Counted from the first letter of the stretch, positions 1 to 7,900 are shown. The stretch: 45,047 nucleotides of DNA from Ruminococcus sp. (GCA_017473775.1 JAFUJH010000081.1:1-45047); one strand, 5' to 3'. Translations and numbers: made by a program. Notes: generated by a model not told the origin, from the sequence alone.

Positions 1-401
1 TAACAAGTATCTATGCATTCCATATAATGCTTACATTCCTTGCAACCGTTTTCCAAATTGATTGTATCGCGGCAATCCTCATACTGTGGAAATTCATCGT
101 CGTATCTTGGATAGGGTTTCGGTGTAACATTCAAGTAATCATTCATACCCTCTTTAAACAAAAAGCGGTATGAAATCCTTTTAAGACGGCACTTTTCAAC
201 AGGTCGCCGTATGCCACGGATGGTATTTCCATTAGACAGCTTAATGCCGTTTCCAATATGTAACAAAAAATTGCGATATTGTGCCGGTATCTTAACATTA
301 TTGTTTTCTTCAAAAGAAATAACTTCATCTTCTGTCAAACAATCATCTAAACGCTCAAAAGACAATTCATTGAAAAACAAATTGATGTTATCCATTTTCA
401 T
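1..401 (-). CDS. SMI1/KNR4 (SUKH) family protein, 3' end outside window
   Basis: An open frame runs from ATG at 401 leftwards to the window edge without a stop (133 codons). The segment at residues 27-50 (ISFEENNNVKIPAQYRNFLL, then HIGNG) has the usual SMI1/KNR4 pattern of an acidic helix, a 'hydrophobic-P-xx-Y-xx-F/L-L' motif and a following glycine-rich turn. SUKH proteins are often immunity proteins of contact-dependent or polymorphic toxins, but many are orphans. The visible C-terminal part has several cysteines (CRDT, CKECKHYMEC, DTC), which could bind a metal. A ribosome site (AAGGAGA, about 407-415) precedes the start and a promoter lies at 526-554. A second ATG two codons in (394) is possible. 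No toxin gene is visible, so an immunity role is inference from family only. Confidence 0.7.
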   Translation of the reverse strand, partial: MKMDNINLFFNELSFERLDDCLTEDEVISFEENNNVKIPAQYRNFLLHIGNGIKLSNGNTIRGIRRPVEKCRLKRISYRFLFKEGMNDYLNVTPKPYPRYDDEFPQYEDCRDTINLENGCKECKHYMECIDTC

Positions 402-525
402 CTTGAATTCTCCTTTAATGTCTTGCAATTCAATATTAGTATTCGTCTGATATTTGTATAAACTCAGGTTGCCGAGAACAAACAAGTAAATAATTTTTGG
501 GAATAATATCACTTTCCTTGTGATG

Positions 526-554
526 ATTATAGCATTGATTTATAAACAAATCAA
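526..554 (-). promoter_or_regulatory. sigma-A promoter of the SUKH gene
   Basis: Reading the minus strand, a -35 box TTGATT (549-554) is separated by 17 bp from a perfect -10 TATAAT (526-531). It faces the SUKH gene, leaving a leader of about 120 nt. The -35 box touches the first palindrome of the neighbouring array. Confidence 0.55.
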
Positions 555-735
555 TGCGAAGCATTGTATATTATCAATTCCGCAAGGAATTGCATATCAT
601 CAAAACTTCAGTTTTGTATATCATCATTGCGAAAACTGCTGATATACACGCAGTGCGATAATATACAGTCCTGCAGGACTGATGAGATACACCGACATAT
701 TATGTCGGTGATGATATGCCATTGCTTTCGCAATG
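552..735. repeat. Array of short palindromes with 8-9 nt spacers
   Basis: At least six clean inverted repeats lie in a row, each bounded by C...G: 552-566, 575-592, 601-616, 666-681, 690-710 and 720-735, plus a degenerate one near 635-657. The stems differ in sequence, but the spacers resemble each other: TATATTAT, CATATCAT and TATATCAT on the left, and ATGAGATA and ATGATATGC on the right. The right-hand spacers are roughly the reverse complement of the left-hand ones, so the whole array is symmetrical about its centre. No ORF of note lies inside. It is not a CRISPR array because the palindromes vary in sequence and the spacers are conserved. Confidence 0.7.
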
Positions 736-739
736 AATA

Positions 740-772
740 AAAAAACGACTTGTCGAAACAAGTCGTTTTTTC
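740..772 (-). terminator. Intrinsic terminator of tRNA-Gln
   Basis: The hairpin ACGACTTG / CAAGTCGT with a short loop is flanked by an A-run on one side and a T-run on the other. On the minus strand it directly follows the encoded CCA end of tRNA-Gln. The symmetry would let it act in both directions. Confidence 0.75.
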
Positions 773-847
773 TGGCTGGGCTGGCGGGGTTCGAACCCAC
801 GAGTGACGGAGTCAAAGTCCGTTGCCTTACCGCTTGGCTACAGCCCA
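773..847 (-). tRNA. tRNA-Gln (anticodon TTG)
   Basis: The minus strand folds as a cloverleaf. Acceptor TGGGCTG (847-841) pairs with CAGCCCA, followed by G and an encoded CCA (773-775). The anticodon stem ACGGA/TCCGT encloses CTTTGAC, giving anticodon TTG (reads CAA/CAG). The T arm carries GGTTCGAACC. It has its own promoter (870-898) and terminator. Confidence 0.95.
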
Positions 848-869
848 ATATTAACTTTATAGCCTGTAT

Positions 870-898
870 ATCATACCACGAGCAAAGAAAAAAATCAA
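870..898 (-). promoter_or_regulatory. Promoter of tRNA-Gln
   Basis: The minus strand shows TTGATT (893-898), a 17 bp spacer and TATGAT (870-875), placed about 22 bp upstream of the mature tRNA 5' end. Confidence 0.6.
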
Positions 899-949
899 CA
901 TAAATATAGATATTTAATTTTATACAGCTCATTATAAATATATAATCTC

Positions 950-978
950 TTGATTCAGCCTGCAAAATGTGATACAAT
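950..978 (+). promoter_or_regulatory. Promoter of the NSS transporter gene
   Basis: TTGATT (950-955), a 17 bp spacer and TACAAT (973-978) give an expected start near 985 and a leader of about 68 nt before the ATG at 1053. Confidence 0.5.
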
Positions 979-1052
979 TCTAATGTTTTGTAATTTTCAG
1001 GATTTGTTACCTGTATAGTTTACATAAAATCCATAGTAAAGGAGTAGATTTT

Positions 1053-2426
1053 ATGACAGAAAAACGCAGTAGTTTCACAGGCAAGATTGGCTTTGTCCTT
1101 GCGGCGGCAGGCTCTGCTGTAGGACTTGGTAATATATGGAGATTCCCATACCTTGCGGCTAAGTACGGTGGCGGAATATTCCTGCTTGTTTACCTTATAC
1201 TTGCAGTTACCTTCGGCTTTGCATTGATGTGCGGAGAAATTGCACTGGGAAGAAAGACCGGCCAGAGTGCAATCGGTGCTTTCTCAAGTCTTAATAAAAA
1301 GTTTAAGTTTGTAGGTATACTTGCATCAATTGTTCCTATGATTATTCTGCCTTATTATTCGGTTATCGGCGGATGGGTAACAAAGTACCTGGCAGTTTAT
1401 CTGACAGGCGGGGTAGAGGCAGCTGCTCAGAAGGGCTACTTTGACAGCTACATTGCACAGCCCCTTGAGCCTATAGGTTGGTTTTTGCTGTACTTCGGAC
1501 TAACTGCACTCGTTGTACTTTTCGGAGTAGAAAAGGGAGTAGAAAAGGTCAGCAAGTTTATGATGCCTGTGCTTGTTGTGCTCACTGTGGGAATTGCAGT
1601 GTACACACTGTTTATCCCCGGTGCAATGGACGGATTTATCTATTATATTAAGCCCGACTTCACCAAATTCTCTGCCACAACCGTTCTTGCGGCTATGGGT
1701 CAGCTTTTCTATTCTATGTCCCTTGCAATGGGCATTATGATAACCTACGGCTCCTATATGAAGAAGGATGTCAGCATCGAATCCTCTGTAAGTCAGATTG
1801 AATTATTTGATACAGGTATAGCCTTCTTTGCAGGAATGATGATTATCCCTGCTGTGTTCTCCTTCTCAGGCGGTGACGAGTCAGCTCTTGGCAAGGGCCC
1901 GGGACTGATGTTTGATACTCTGCCCAAGGTATTCGCAAGTCTTGGCAATGTGGGCGGCACAGTAATAGGTGCACTGTTCTTTCTGCTTGTGCTTTTTGCG
2001 GCGCTTACTTCCTCGATTTCACTTATGGAGACTATAGTTTCCATCTTCCGTGATAAATTCGGCTGGAGCAGAAAGTTTACCTGCATTGTTGTTGCAATCG
2101 GCTGTGTAATTCTGGGACTTCCCTCATCATTAGGCTTCGGACTTCTTAAAGATTTCTCCATCGTTGTGAGCGGTTCCACAATGACAATCCTTGATATATT
2201 TGATTTTCTTTCTAACAGCATCCTGATGCCTGTAGTAGCCCTGCTGACCTGTATCTTTATCGGCTATGTAGTAAAGCCTCAGGTGCTTATCGACGAGGTG
2301 GAGTCAAGCGGCAAGTTCAAGCGTAAGAAGCTTTTTGTAGTAATGATTAAGTACATCGCTCCCATATGCATTGTGCTTATCCTCATCTCCTCAGTCCTCG
2401 ATTTCCTCGGCATCGCACGAATCTGA
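1053..2426 (+). CDS. Sodium-dependent transporter, NSS/SNF family
   Basis: The 457-residue protein begins with the NSS signature around residues 13-65: GSAVGLGNIWRFPYL, then KYGGG. This corresponds to the unwound TM1 of LeuT-type transporters that binds sodium and substrate. About 11 hydrophobic segments follow, which fits the bacterial Tyt1-like group (11 TM) rather than the 12-TM eukaryotic form. It should import an amino acid or related amine together with Na+ across the cytoplasmic membrane; the substrate cannot be read from sequence. A ribosome site (AAAGGAG, 1038-1044) lies 8 nt before the ATG. It is a single-gene unit with its own promoter and terminator. Confidence 0.93.
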   Translation: MTEKRSSFTGKIGFVLAAAGSAVGLGNIWRFPYLAAKYGGGIFLLVYLILAVTFGFALMCGEIALGRKTGQSAIGAFSSLNKKFKFVGILASIVPMIILPYYSVIGGWVTKYLAVYLTGGVEAAAQKGYFDSYIAQPLEPIGWFLLYFGLTALVVLFGVEKGVEKVSKFMMPVLVVLTVGIAVYTLFIPGAMDGFIYYIKPDFTKFSATTVLAAMGQLFYSMSLAMGIMITYGSYMKKDVSIESSVSQIELFDTGIAFFAGMMIIPAVFSFSGGDESALGKGPGLMFDTLPKVFASLGNVGGTVIGALFFLLVLFAALTSSISLMETIVSIFRDKFGWSRKFTCIVVAIGCVILGLPSSLGFGLLKDFSIVVSGSTMTILDIFDFLSNSILMPVVALLTCIFIGYVVKPQVLIDEVESSGKFKRKKLFVVMIKYIAPICIVLILISSVLDFLGIARI

Positions 2427-2434
2427 TTTATAAA

Positions 2435-2478
2435 AAGCCTGACAGTATGAAATTTCAATCTGTCAGGCTTAAACTTTT
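2435..2478 (+). terminator. Terminator of the NSS transporter gene
   Basis: An 11 bp stem (AAGCCTGACAG / CTGTCAGGCTT, 2435-2445 and 2460-2470) is followed by AAACTTTT. It lies 9 nt after the stop codon. Confidence 0.75.
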
Positions 2479-2489
2479 GTGAAAATAAA

Positions 2490-2519
2490 AACTCCCTTAT
2501 CCGATAGGATAGGGGAGTT
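2490..2519. repeat. Isolated strong inverted repeat
   Basis: AACTCCCTTATCC and GGATAGGGGAGTT form a 13 bp stem with one wobble pair and a GATA loop. No T-run follows on either strand. It lies between the transporter terminator and the tRNA cluster terminator. The CTCCC/GGGAG ends resemble the dispersed CTCCCTC repeat family of this window. Confidence 0.55.
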
Positions 2520-2562
2520 GCTGTTTGTGGCTATATTAATTTAATACAAAACATCTTAAAAC

Positions 2563-2594
2563 AAAAAGACCCGAACATTTTGTTCGAGACTTTT
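2563..2594 (-). terminator. Terminator of the tRNA-Arg/His/Lys cluster
   Basis: On the minus strand an imperfect stem (AAAAGTCTCGAACA with TGTTCGGGTCTTTT) closes directly after the tRNA-Lys CCA end and finishes in a T-rich stretch. Confidence 0.65.
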
Positions 2595-2595
2595 G

Positions 2596-2671
2596 TGGTG
2601 ATCCATCGGAGATTCGAACTCCGGACACCTTGATTAAAAGTCAAGTGCTCTGCCAACTGAGCTAATGGATC
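2596..2671 (-). tRNA. tRNA-Lys (anticodon TTT)
   Basis: Acceptor GATCCAT pairs with ATGGATC, followed by A and an encoded CCA (2596-2598). The anticodon stem CTTGA/TCAAG holds CTTTTAA, giving anticodon TTT. It is the last of three tRNAs transcribed leftwards. Confidence 0.95.
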
Positions 2672-2674
2672 ATG

Positions 2675-2752
2675 TGGGGTGGCTAGCCGGATTCGAACCG
2701 GCGGTCTCCAGGGCCACAACCTGGCGCTTTAACCAACTAAGCTATAGTCACC
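2675..2752 (-). tRNA. tRNA-His (anticodon GTG)
   Basis: The anticodon stem CCAGG/CCTGG holds TTGTGGC, giving anticodon GTG. The extra G-1 (2752) expected of tRNA-His faces discriminator C, and CCA is encoded (2675-2677). The acceptor arms read GTGACTA and TAGCCAC, leaving an A4-C69 mismatch. Only 3 nt separate it from tRNA-Lys and 4 nt from tRNA-Arg. Confidence 0.93.
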
Positions 2753-2756
2753 ATAT

Positions 2757-2833
2757 TGGCGCGCTAACAGGGACTCGAACCCCGGACCTACTGCTTAGAA
2801 GGCAGTTGCTCTATCCAGCTGAGCTATTAGCGC
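2757..2833 (-). tRNA. tRNA-Arg (anticodon TCT)
   Basis: Acceptor GCGCTAA pairs with TTAGCGC, with discriminator G and encoded CCA (2757-2759). The anticodon stem ACTGC/GCAGT holds CTTCTAA, giving TCT (reads AGA/AGG). It is the first gene of the cluster. Confidence 0.95.
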
Positions 2834-2862
2834 ATATGCTGTCTTTTTCAGACAGCTTTATT

Positions 2863-2891
2863 ATTATATCGTAAGGTACAAAAAATGTCAA
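2863..2891 (-). promoter_or_regulatory. Consensus promoter of the tRNA cluster
   Basis: The minus strand has perfect TTGACA (2886-2891), a 17 bp spacer and perfect TATAAT (2863-2868). Transcription would begin near 2856, inside a small GCTGTCT/AGACAGC hairpin (2838-2857) just ahead of tRNA-Arg. Confidence 0.75.
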
Positions 2892-2950
2892 TACCTTTAT
2901 TTCCACTAAATGCACAAATAAAGATACAAATTAATTGTGGATTTTTACCC

Positions 2951-4312
2951 TTAATTTTTCAGTGCCTGAATAGGAGCAGGGATTCTGCCGCCTCTTTCAA
3001 TGAACACCTTGGGTGAGCCTTTTCTCAGCTTCATAATGGGAGCATAACCGAAAAGTCCGCCGAAGTCAAGGCACTCGTCATCGTTTTTACCTACAGCAGG
3101 AATAAGACGCACCGCGGTAGTCTTTGTGTTAATCATACCGATAGCCGCCTCGTCTGCAATAATTGCAGAGATAACCTCTGCAGGAGTGTCACCGGGGACA
3201 ACAATCATATCAAGACCAACAGAGCAAACTGCTGTCATAGCCTCAAGCTTTGTAATGTCAATTGCACCCTGCTCTGCGGCGGCAATCATACCAGCATCCT
3301 CAGATACGGGAATAAATGCACCTGACAGACCTCCAACATGGGATGACGCCATAACTCCGCCTTTTTTAACTGCATCGTTAAGAAGTGCCAGTGCGGCAGT
3401 TGTGCCGTGGCATCCGCATATCTCAAGTCCCATTTCCTCAAGGATATGAGCAACAGAGTCGCCTACAGCAGGAGTAGGAGCAAGGGACAGGTCTACAATA
3501 CCAAAGGGAACACACAGACGCTTGGAAGCCTCCTGAGCTACCAGCTGACCCATTCTTGTAATCTTGAATGCAGTTTTCTTTACAACATCTGCTATGTGAG
3601 AAAGGTCCTCTTTATCGTCAACCTTAGCCAGCGCCGCTCTTACAACGCCGGGGCCTGATACACCAACATTGATAACGCAGTCAGCTTCGCCGACGCCGTG
3701 GAATGCACCTGCCATAAAGGGGTTATCATCGGGAGCGTTACAGAATACGACCAGTTTGGATGCACCTGCACAGTTGTCGTCCTTTGTAAGCTCTGCGGCT
3801 TCCCTGACAATTCTGCCCATCATCTTTACAGCATCCATATTGATGCCTGCCTTGGTGGAGCCGATGTTAACAGAGGAGCACACATGGCTTGTCTCAGCAA
3901 GGGCTCGGGGGATGCTCTCAATGAGGGCATAGTCACCTGCAGAAAAACCCTTCTGTACAAGAGCTGAGTATCCGCCGATAAAGTTTACACCCAGTGTCTC
4001 TGCGGCTCTGTCCAGTGCATAAGCAAACTTGATGGGGTCTTTGTCCTGACATACAGCGGCAATCATAGAGATAGGAGTAACCGCGATACGCTTGTTGATA
4101 ATGGGAATACCGTATTCTCTGGAAATTGCCTCAACAGTGGGAACAAGGTCTGCAGCATATCTGCAGATTTTGTTGTATACATTCTCACAAGCCTTGTCAA
4201 TATCAGGGTCGATACAGTCAAGCAGAGAGATACCCATTGTAACAGTACGAACATCAAGGTGTTCGTTGTCAATCATATTTATGGTTTCAAGAATGTCTTT
4301 TGTTTCAAGCAT
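2951..4312 (-). CDS. PFL family protein (UPF0210/DUF711)
   Basis: The 453-residue protein matches the UPF0210/PFL family over its full length. Recognisable stretches include [21 protein letters not shown] and the glycine-rich VGVSGPGVV region. The family has a glycyl-radical-enzyme-like fold, but its reaction is not established. The start at 4312 follows a GAGGTGG ribosome site and lies 11 nt after the stop of the ACT-domain gene, so the two are co-translated. The same ACT + UPF0210 pairing is standard in streptococci and clostridia, which suggests that the ACT protein is a regulatory partner. That link is inference from conserved gene order. Confidence 0.9.
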   Translation of the reverse strand: MLETKDILETINMIDNEHLDVRTVTMGISLLDCIDPDIDKACENVYNKICRYAADLVPTVEAISREYGIPIINKRIAVTPISMIAAVCQDKDPIKFAYALDRAAETLGVNFIGGYSALVQKGFSAGDYALIESIPRALAETSHVCSSVNIGSTKAGINMDAVKMMGRIVREAAELTKDDNCAGASKLVVFCNAPDDNPFMAGAFHGVGEADCVINVGVSGPGVVRAALAKVDDKEDLSHIADVVKKTAFKITRMGQLVAQEASKRLCVPFGIVDLSLAPTPAVGDSVAHILEEMGLEICGCHGTTAALALLNDAVKKGGVMASSHVGGLSGAFIPVSEDAGMIAAAEQGAIDITKLEAMTAVCSVGLDMIVVPGDTPAEVISAIIADEAAIGMINTKTTAVRLIPAVGKNDDECLDFGGLFGYAPIMKLRKGSPKVFIERGGRIPAPIQALKN

Positions 4313-4323
4313 TTGTCGCCACC

Positions 4324-4596
4324 TCAGATCTTATGCATGCTGTTGAAGATATCTTCGTGCATAATGTGGATTTTGGTGCCGATTTCCTCGCCAAGCTTGT
4401 CAAAGTCCTTGTTCAGCTTCTCGAATGAGGGAGCTTTGTCCTTCTCAAACTCAACCAGCATAATCATAGCAAACAAATCCTGCAGAACGCTCTGTGTAAC
4501 CTCAAGGATGTTGAGGTTTCTCTCGGCGCAGGCACAGGATACCTTTGCCAGAATTCCAACATTATCTTTACCAAGTACAGTAATTACTGCTTTCAT
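4324..4596 (-). CDS. ACT domain protein (UPF0237)
   Basis: This 90-residue protein is a stand-alone ACT domain, with [19 protein letters not shown] at the N-terminus (beta1, then the glycine turn that binds small ligands). ACT domains usually bind amino acids and regulate a partner. It sits just upstream of the UPF0210 gene with an 11 nt gap, a conserved arrangement. The ribosome site GGGAGAT lies about 6 nt before the ATG at 4596. Confidence 0.9.
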   Translation of the reverse strand: MKAVITVLGKDNVGILAKVSCACAERNLNILEVTQSVLQDLFAMIMLVEFEKDKAPSFEKLNKDFDKLGEEIGTKIHIMHEDIFNSMHKI

Positions 4597-4620
4597 TTTA
4601 TTTATCTCCCTTCAAAATCC

Positions 4621-4650
4621 GTGGACAGCAGAGCACCTCGTACTGTCCAC
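4621..4650 (-). terminator. Hairpin between galU and the ACT gene
   Basis: A GTGGACAG / CTGTCCAC stem of 8 bp with a 14 nt loop follows galU on the minus strand. Only GGATTTTG comes after it, so termination would be weak. It may attenuate rather than stop read-through into the ACT/PFL genes. No clear promoter was seen for those two genes. Confidence 0.45.
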
Positions 4651-4662
4651 ATATATGGTTAT

Positions 4663-5565
4663 TTATTTTAACATTTCAGGTTTGTCAAGAATCCCTGAGT
4701 TTGTCAGCTCATAGAGATACTGTCTGAACTCCTCGCCAATCTCGGGATGATTCAGACCAATCTCAATTGTAGCCTTCATAATGCCGAACTTGTTGCCTAT
4801 GTCGTAGCGTGTGCCTGAGTATTCAACAGCAGTCATACCGCTGGTTATAGCAAGCTCTCTCATAGCATCTGTCAGCTGTATCTCGTTCTTTGCTCCCGGG
4901 GGAGTGCGGTCGAGAATATCAAATATCTCAGGAGGCAGAATACATCTTCCCAGAATAGAGTAAAGTGAGAACACATCCTCGTCTCTCTGGGGTTTTTCAA
5001 TCATATCTGTGCATCTGAAGATATTGTCTTTTACATGGTCAACCTTAACACAGGAGTAGTTGACGATTTCTTTCCTTGTAACAGGCTTGATGCCGATAAC
5101 TCCCTTGCCGTATGTACCGTAGGCGTCAATAAGCTCCTTTGTAGCAGGTGCATTGCCGCCCACAACCACATCATCGCCATACAGTACAGCCACAGGGTCA
5201 TTGCCTGCAAACATTCTTGCTTTGCTTATAGCGTGTCCCAGACCTTTTGTCTCAATCTGACGGACATAGTGAATGTTGGCAAGCTTGTCCAGATGGCTTA
5301 TGCTCTCAAGTAAATCGTACTTTTTGTCTCTTTCCAGAATACTCTCCAGCACAGGAGCCTTGTCAAAGTGGTCCTCAATGAAGCCTTTGCCGCGGTTTGT
5401 GATGATAAGAATATCAGTGATACCTGACTGCACAGCCTCCTCAACAATGTACTGGATAGCAGGCTTGTCTACAATGGGGAGCATCTCCTTGGGCATAACT
5501 TTGGTTGCAGGAAGCACCCTCGTTCCGAGTCCTGCCGCAGGGATGACAGCTTTTGTAATTTTCAT
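4663..5565 (-). CDS. galU: UTP--glucose-1-phosphate uridylyltransferase
   Basis: The 300-residue protein begins with the nucleotidyltransferase motif VIPAAGLGTRVLPATKVMP and KEMLPIVDKPA, which binds UTP and Mg2+. Length and motifs are those of bacterial GalU. It makes UDP-glucose from glucose-1-phosphate and UTP for cell-surface glycans. The ribosome site GGAGG lies 7 nt before the ATG at 5565. The gene starts 12 nt after the stop of the RING/zinc-ribbon gene and probably shares its promoter at 6610-6638. Confidence 0.95.
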   Translation of the reverse strand: MKITKAVIPAAGLGTRVLPATKVMPKEMLPIVDKPAIQYIVEEAVQSGITDILIITNRGKGFIEDHFDKAPVLESILERDKKYDLLESISHLDKLANIHYVRQIETKGLGHAISKARMFAGNDPVAVLYGDDVVVGGNAPATKELIDAYGTYGKGVIGIKPVTRKEIVNYSCVKVDHVKDNIFRCTDMIEKPQRDEDVFSLYSILGRCILPPEIFDILDRTPPGAKNEIQLTDAMRELAITSGMTAVEYSGTRYDIGNKFGIMKATIEIGLNHPEIGEEFRQYLYELTNSGILDKPEMLK

Positions 5566-5577
5566 TTTTATCCTCCG

Positions 5578-6593
5578 TTAGAAAAACATAGACATAATGC
5601 TGATTATCCAGAAAGTGATAATCAAACTTATAGCCACAGCGGTGTTAACTCCGCCTTTTGTCTGTAATTCCGCATCGGCAACTTCTTTGCTGGCAGCAGC
5701 GGATTTGATTTCTGATATTTTTTTGATGCAGTGGTTTCTGTACCACTTATTGCCGAAGATACCGCAAAGTACACTCAGTGCAAGCCGACCTGTACTTGCG
5801 AACGAGTTGATTGTCAAAACAACGATATCCTCGGTATCAAGCCCTGCTAAAAAAGCTTGTGGGGTAATTGTGCTTTCTGTCTGTGTAAATGAAAAGCTTG
5901 TCAATTGGTTGTACTGTGTCATCAAATCGCTGTAAAATGTACCTATATAAAGCTGTGTGAGCAGCAGAATAGCCATGGCAATTGCTATCACAGCACCAAT
6001 TTTGTACATTTCCTGTACAGAAGCCATATACCGGAGAACAGAAAACCTGAGAACGAAAACCTGAATCCGCCTGTTTTGTGCATCTGATGAAACAGCCTTG
6101 AGTAGAAGGGTGTGTTGTTTTTTACAAACTTTGCACATTCACCCACAGTTACACCTTCGCCGATTTCATCCTCAGCTTTGAGCCCTCCCATAGGGTCAAA
6201 GGTAAAAGTTGTGAAAGGGGTTTCGTCCTTTCTTTCACCCTGTGGGGGAGTGTAAGGTGTACCTTCACGGCTCTCAGTTTCCTGGCTGTGTCTGTCAAAG
6301 GCTGTGTGTTCCTCAGTAGCGGTACCGCACTGACTGCAGAATCTGCCGCCTTTTTCAATCTCTGAACCGCACATACGGCAGGTAAGTGCATCTGCCTTTT
6401 TCTGTGTCTGTTGTGTTTCGTATTCTGTTTTGTAGTCAAATCCGTCTTTGTGCCTGTCCTGAAAATGACATTTCATCTCAAGCTCGTAGCATTCTCTGTG
6501 GTGAGGTGCTCCGCACTGAGGACAGACCACAATATCGCTGCTGTTTTCAAAAGGTTTATCGCATACAGGACAGCGATGATTATAATAATCCAT
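5578..6593 (-). pseudogene. RING-finger/zinc-ribbon DUF2628-type membrane protein, frameshifted
   Basis: Two minus-strand frames make one protein. The first (start 6593) has an N-terminal Cys/His-rich prokaryotic RING-like domain (CPVCDKPFE, CPQCGAPHHREC) and a zinc ribbon (CRMCGSEIEKGGRFCSQCG). It ends with the DUF2628-like stretch GFLFSGIWLLYRK. The second frame continues MYKIGAVIAIAMAILL and supplies the hydrophobic C-terminal segments. The break falls inside the family signature W-LLYRKMY, at 6009-6011, where AAA would need to be AAAA. The two reading frames overlap, but neither alone makes a complete protein. Promoter position excludes ATGs at 6641 and 6611 as starts; AAAGGTGAT precedes 6593. 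The event is a recent mutation, an assembly error or, less likely, recoding. The family's function is unknown. Confidence 0.8.
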
Positions 6594-6609
6594 ATTATCA
6601 CCTTTAGCC

Positions 6610-6638
6610 ATTATACCAAATAATCTGCCCCAAATCAA
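6610..6638 (-). promoter_or_regulatory. Promoter of the RING/zinc-ribbon gene and galU
   Basis: The minus strand shows TTGATT (6633-6638), a 17 bp spacer and TATAAT (6610-6615). The expected start near 6603 leaves only about 10 nt of leader before the ATG at 6593, which decides the gene start. Confidence 0.65.
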
Positions 6639-6673
6639 CATAATAATTTGTAATTTATATATTTATATATGGG

Positions 6674-6702
6674 TTTACATTTTTTGTGTTTTGGAGTATA
6701 AT
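6674..6702 (+). promoter_or_regulatory. Promoter of prfB
   Basis: TTTACA (6674-6679), a 17 bp spacer and TATAAT (6697-6702). It diverges from the promoter at 6610-6638 within a 150 bp gap. Confidence 0.7.
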
Positions 6703-6744
6703 CTAATGAGTTTATTATGAGTTTATATAAAGAGAGGTATATTT

Positions 6745-7872
6745 ATGCTTCAATTTGAAGAGTTACGCCTGAGACTTGAAGGCTCCAGACCTGATATCGA
6801 CGATTACGCCGATGCACTTGGTCTTGACCATATGCGTTCTCAGATACAACAGCTTGAGAATCGAGCAACCGAGCCGGGCTTTTGGGATGACCTTGAGAAT
6901 TCTCAGAAGGTACTCAAGCAGACCAGTGACCTTAAAGCAAAGGTTGAAAGATACGAAAAGCTGGATACTATGTACTACGATGCCCTGACACTTATCGAGC
7001 TTGCTGACGAGGCAGAGGACGAATCCCTCTATGACGAGGCTCTGGCTGAGGTTGAGGCAGTGGAGACGCTCCTTGCCACTGCAAGACTTGAGACCCTCCT
7101 TACAGGCGAGTACGACAAGAACAATGCAATACTTACATTTCACGCAGGTTCAGGCGGTACTGAGGCTCAGGACTGGGCTCAGATGCTCTATCGTATGTAC
7201 ACCCGCTGGGCAACTGCACACGGCTTCAATGTCAAGGAGGTTGACTACCTTGACGGTGACGAAGCAGGACTCAAGAGTGCAGTGCTTCTTATTGAGGGTG
7301 AGAATGCATACGGCTATCTCAAGAGCGAGGCCGGCGTTCACCGTCTGGTGCGTGTGTCTCCCTTTGACAGTGCAGGCAGACGCCACACAAGCTTCTCCTC
7401 TCTGGAGGTTATGCCCGAGATTGAGGAGGACACTTCTGTTGTAATTCCTCCCGAGGAAATCAAGATGGATGTTTACCGTGCGTCAGGTGCAGGCGGTCAG
7501 AAGGTTAACAAAACCTCCTCTGCTGTTCGTCTTACCCATATCCCCACAGGTATCGTTGTAGCATCTCAGGTAGAGCGTTCACAGTATCAGAACCGTGATG
7601 TAGCTATGAAGATGCTTATCTCAAAGCTGGTTGAGATTAAAGAACAGCAGCACCTTGAAAAGATATCCGACATCAAGGGCGTCCAGAAGGAAATCACCTG
7701 GGGCAGCCAGATCCGAAGCTATGTGTTTATGCCTTATACTCTTGTCAAGGACCACCGCACAGGCTTTGAAATGGGCAATGTTAACGCAGTTATGGACGGT
7801 GAGCTTGACGGCTTTATCAACGCATATCTGAAGGCTCTCTCTACAGGCGAGCTCAACCAGAACAACGGCTAA
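6745..7872 (+). CDS. prfB: Peptide chain release factor 2
   Basis: The 375-residue protein has the RF2 anticodon-mimic SPF (VRVSPFDSAGRRH) and the catalytic loop GAGGQKVNKTSS. It releases peptides at UGA and UAA. The coding sequence is one continuous frame: at codons 27-28 (6823-6828) it reads CTT GAC. Many bacteria have CTT TGA C here and need a +1 frameshift. The ribosome site AGAGAGG lies before the ATG, under its own promoter. Confidence 0.96.
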   Translation: MLQFEELRLRLEGSRPDIDDYADALGLDHMRSQIQQLENRATEPGFWDDLENSQKVLKQTSDLKAKVERYEKLDTMYYDALTLIELADEAEDESLYDEALAEVEAVETLLATARLETLLTGEYDKNNAILTFHAGSGGTEAQDWAQMLYRMYTRWATAHGFNVKEVDYLDGDEAGLKSAVLLIEGENAYGYLKSEAGVHRLVRVSPFDSAGRRHTSFSSLEVMPEIEEDTSVVIPPEEIKMDVYRASGAGGQKVNKTSSAVRLTHIPTGIVVASQVERSQYQNRDVAMKMLISKLVEIKEQQHLEKISDIKGVQKEITWGSQIRSYVFMPYTLVKDHRTGFEMGNVNAVMDGELDGFINAYLKALSTGELNQNNG

Positions 7873-7873
7873 A

Positions 7874-7900
7874 CGCGTAGGGACGGGCATTGCCCGTCCG
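7874..7900. repeat. GTAGGGACG palindromic repeat, copy 1
   Basis: CGCGTAGGGACGGGCATTGC is followed by CCGTCCG, a palindrome centred on GCATTGC. Related copies lie at 9235-9265, 9268-9298 and 19530-19556. It sits directly after the prfB stop codon. Confidence 0.75.

Noticed and set aside
552-735. CRISPR array
   Set aside because: The palindromes are all different and short, while the spacers are conserved at 8-9 nt; there are no cas genes.
624-977. 117-residue minus-strand ORF
   Set aside because: It runs through tRNA-Gln, its terminator and the palindrome array; no ribosome site or family resemblance.
2665-2874. 69-residue plus-strand ORF
   Set aside because: It is antisense to tRNA-Lys, tRNA-His and tRNA-Arg.
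6007-6014. Programmed -1 frameshift in the RING/zinc-ribbon gene
   Set aside because: No X-XXY-YYZ slippery heptamer and no obvious downstream stem were seen; mutation or assembly error is simpler.
5578-6138. Separate gene for a 186-residue membrane protein
   Set aside because: Its first 40 residues are the antisense-of-frame part of the zinc-ribbon gene, and there is no ribosome site; it is the second half of a frameshifted gene.
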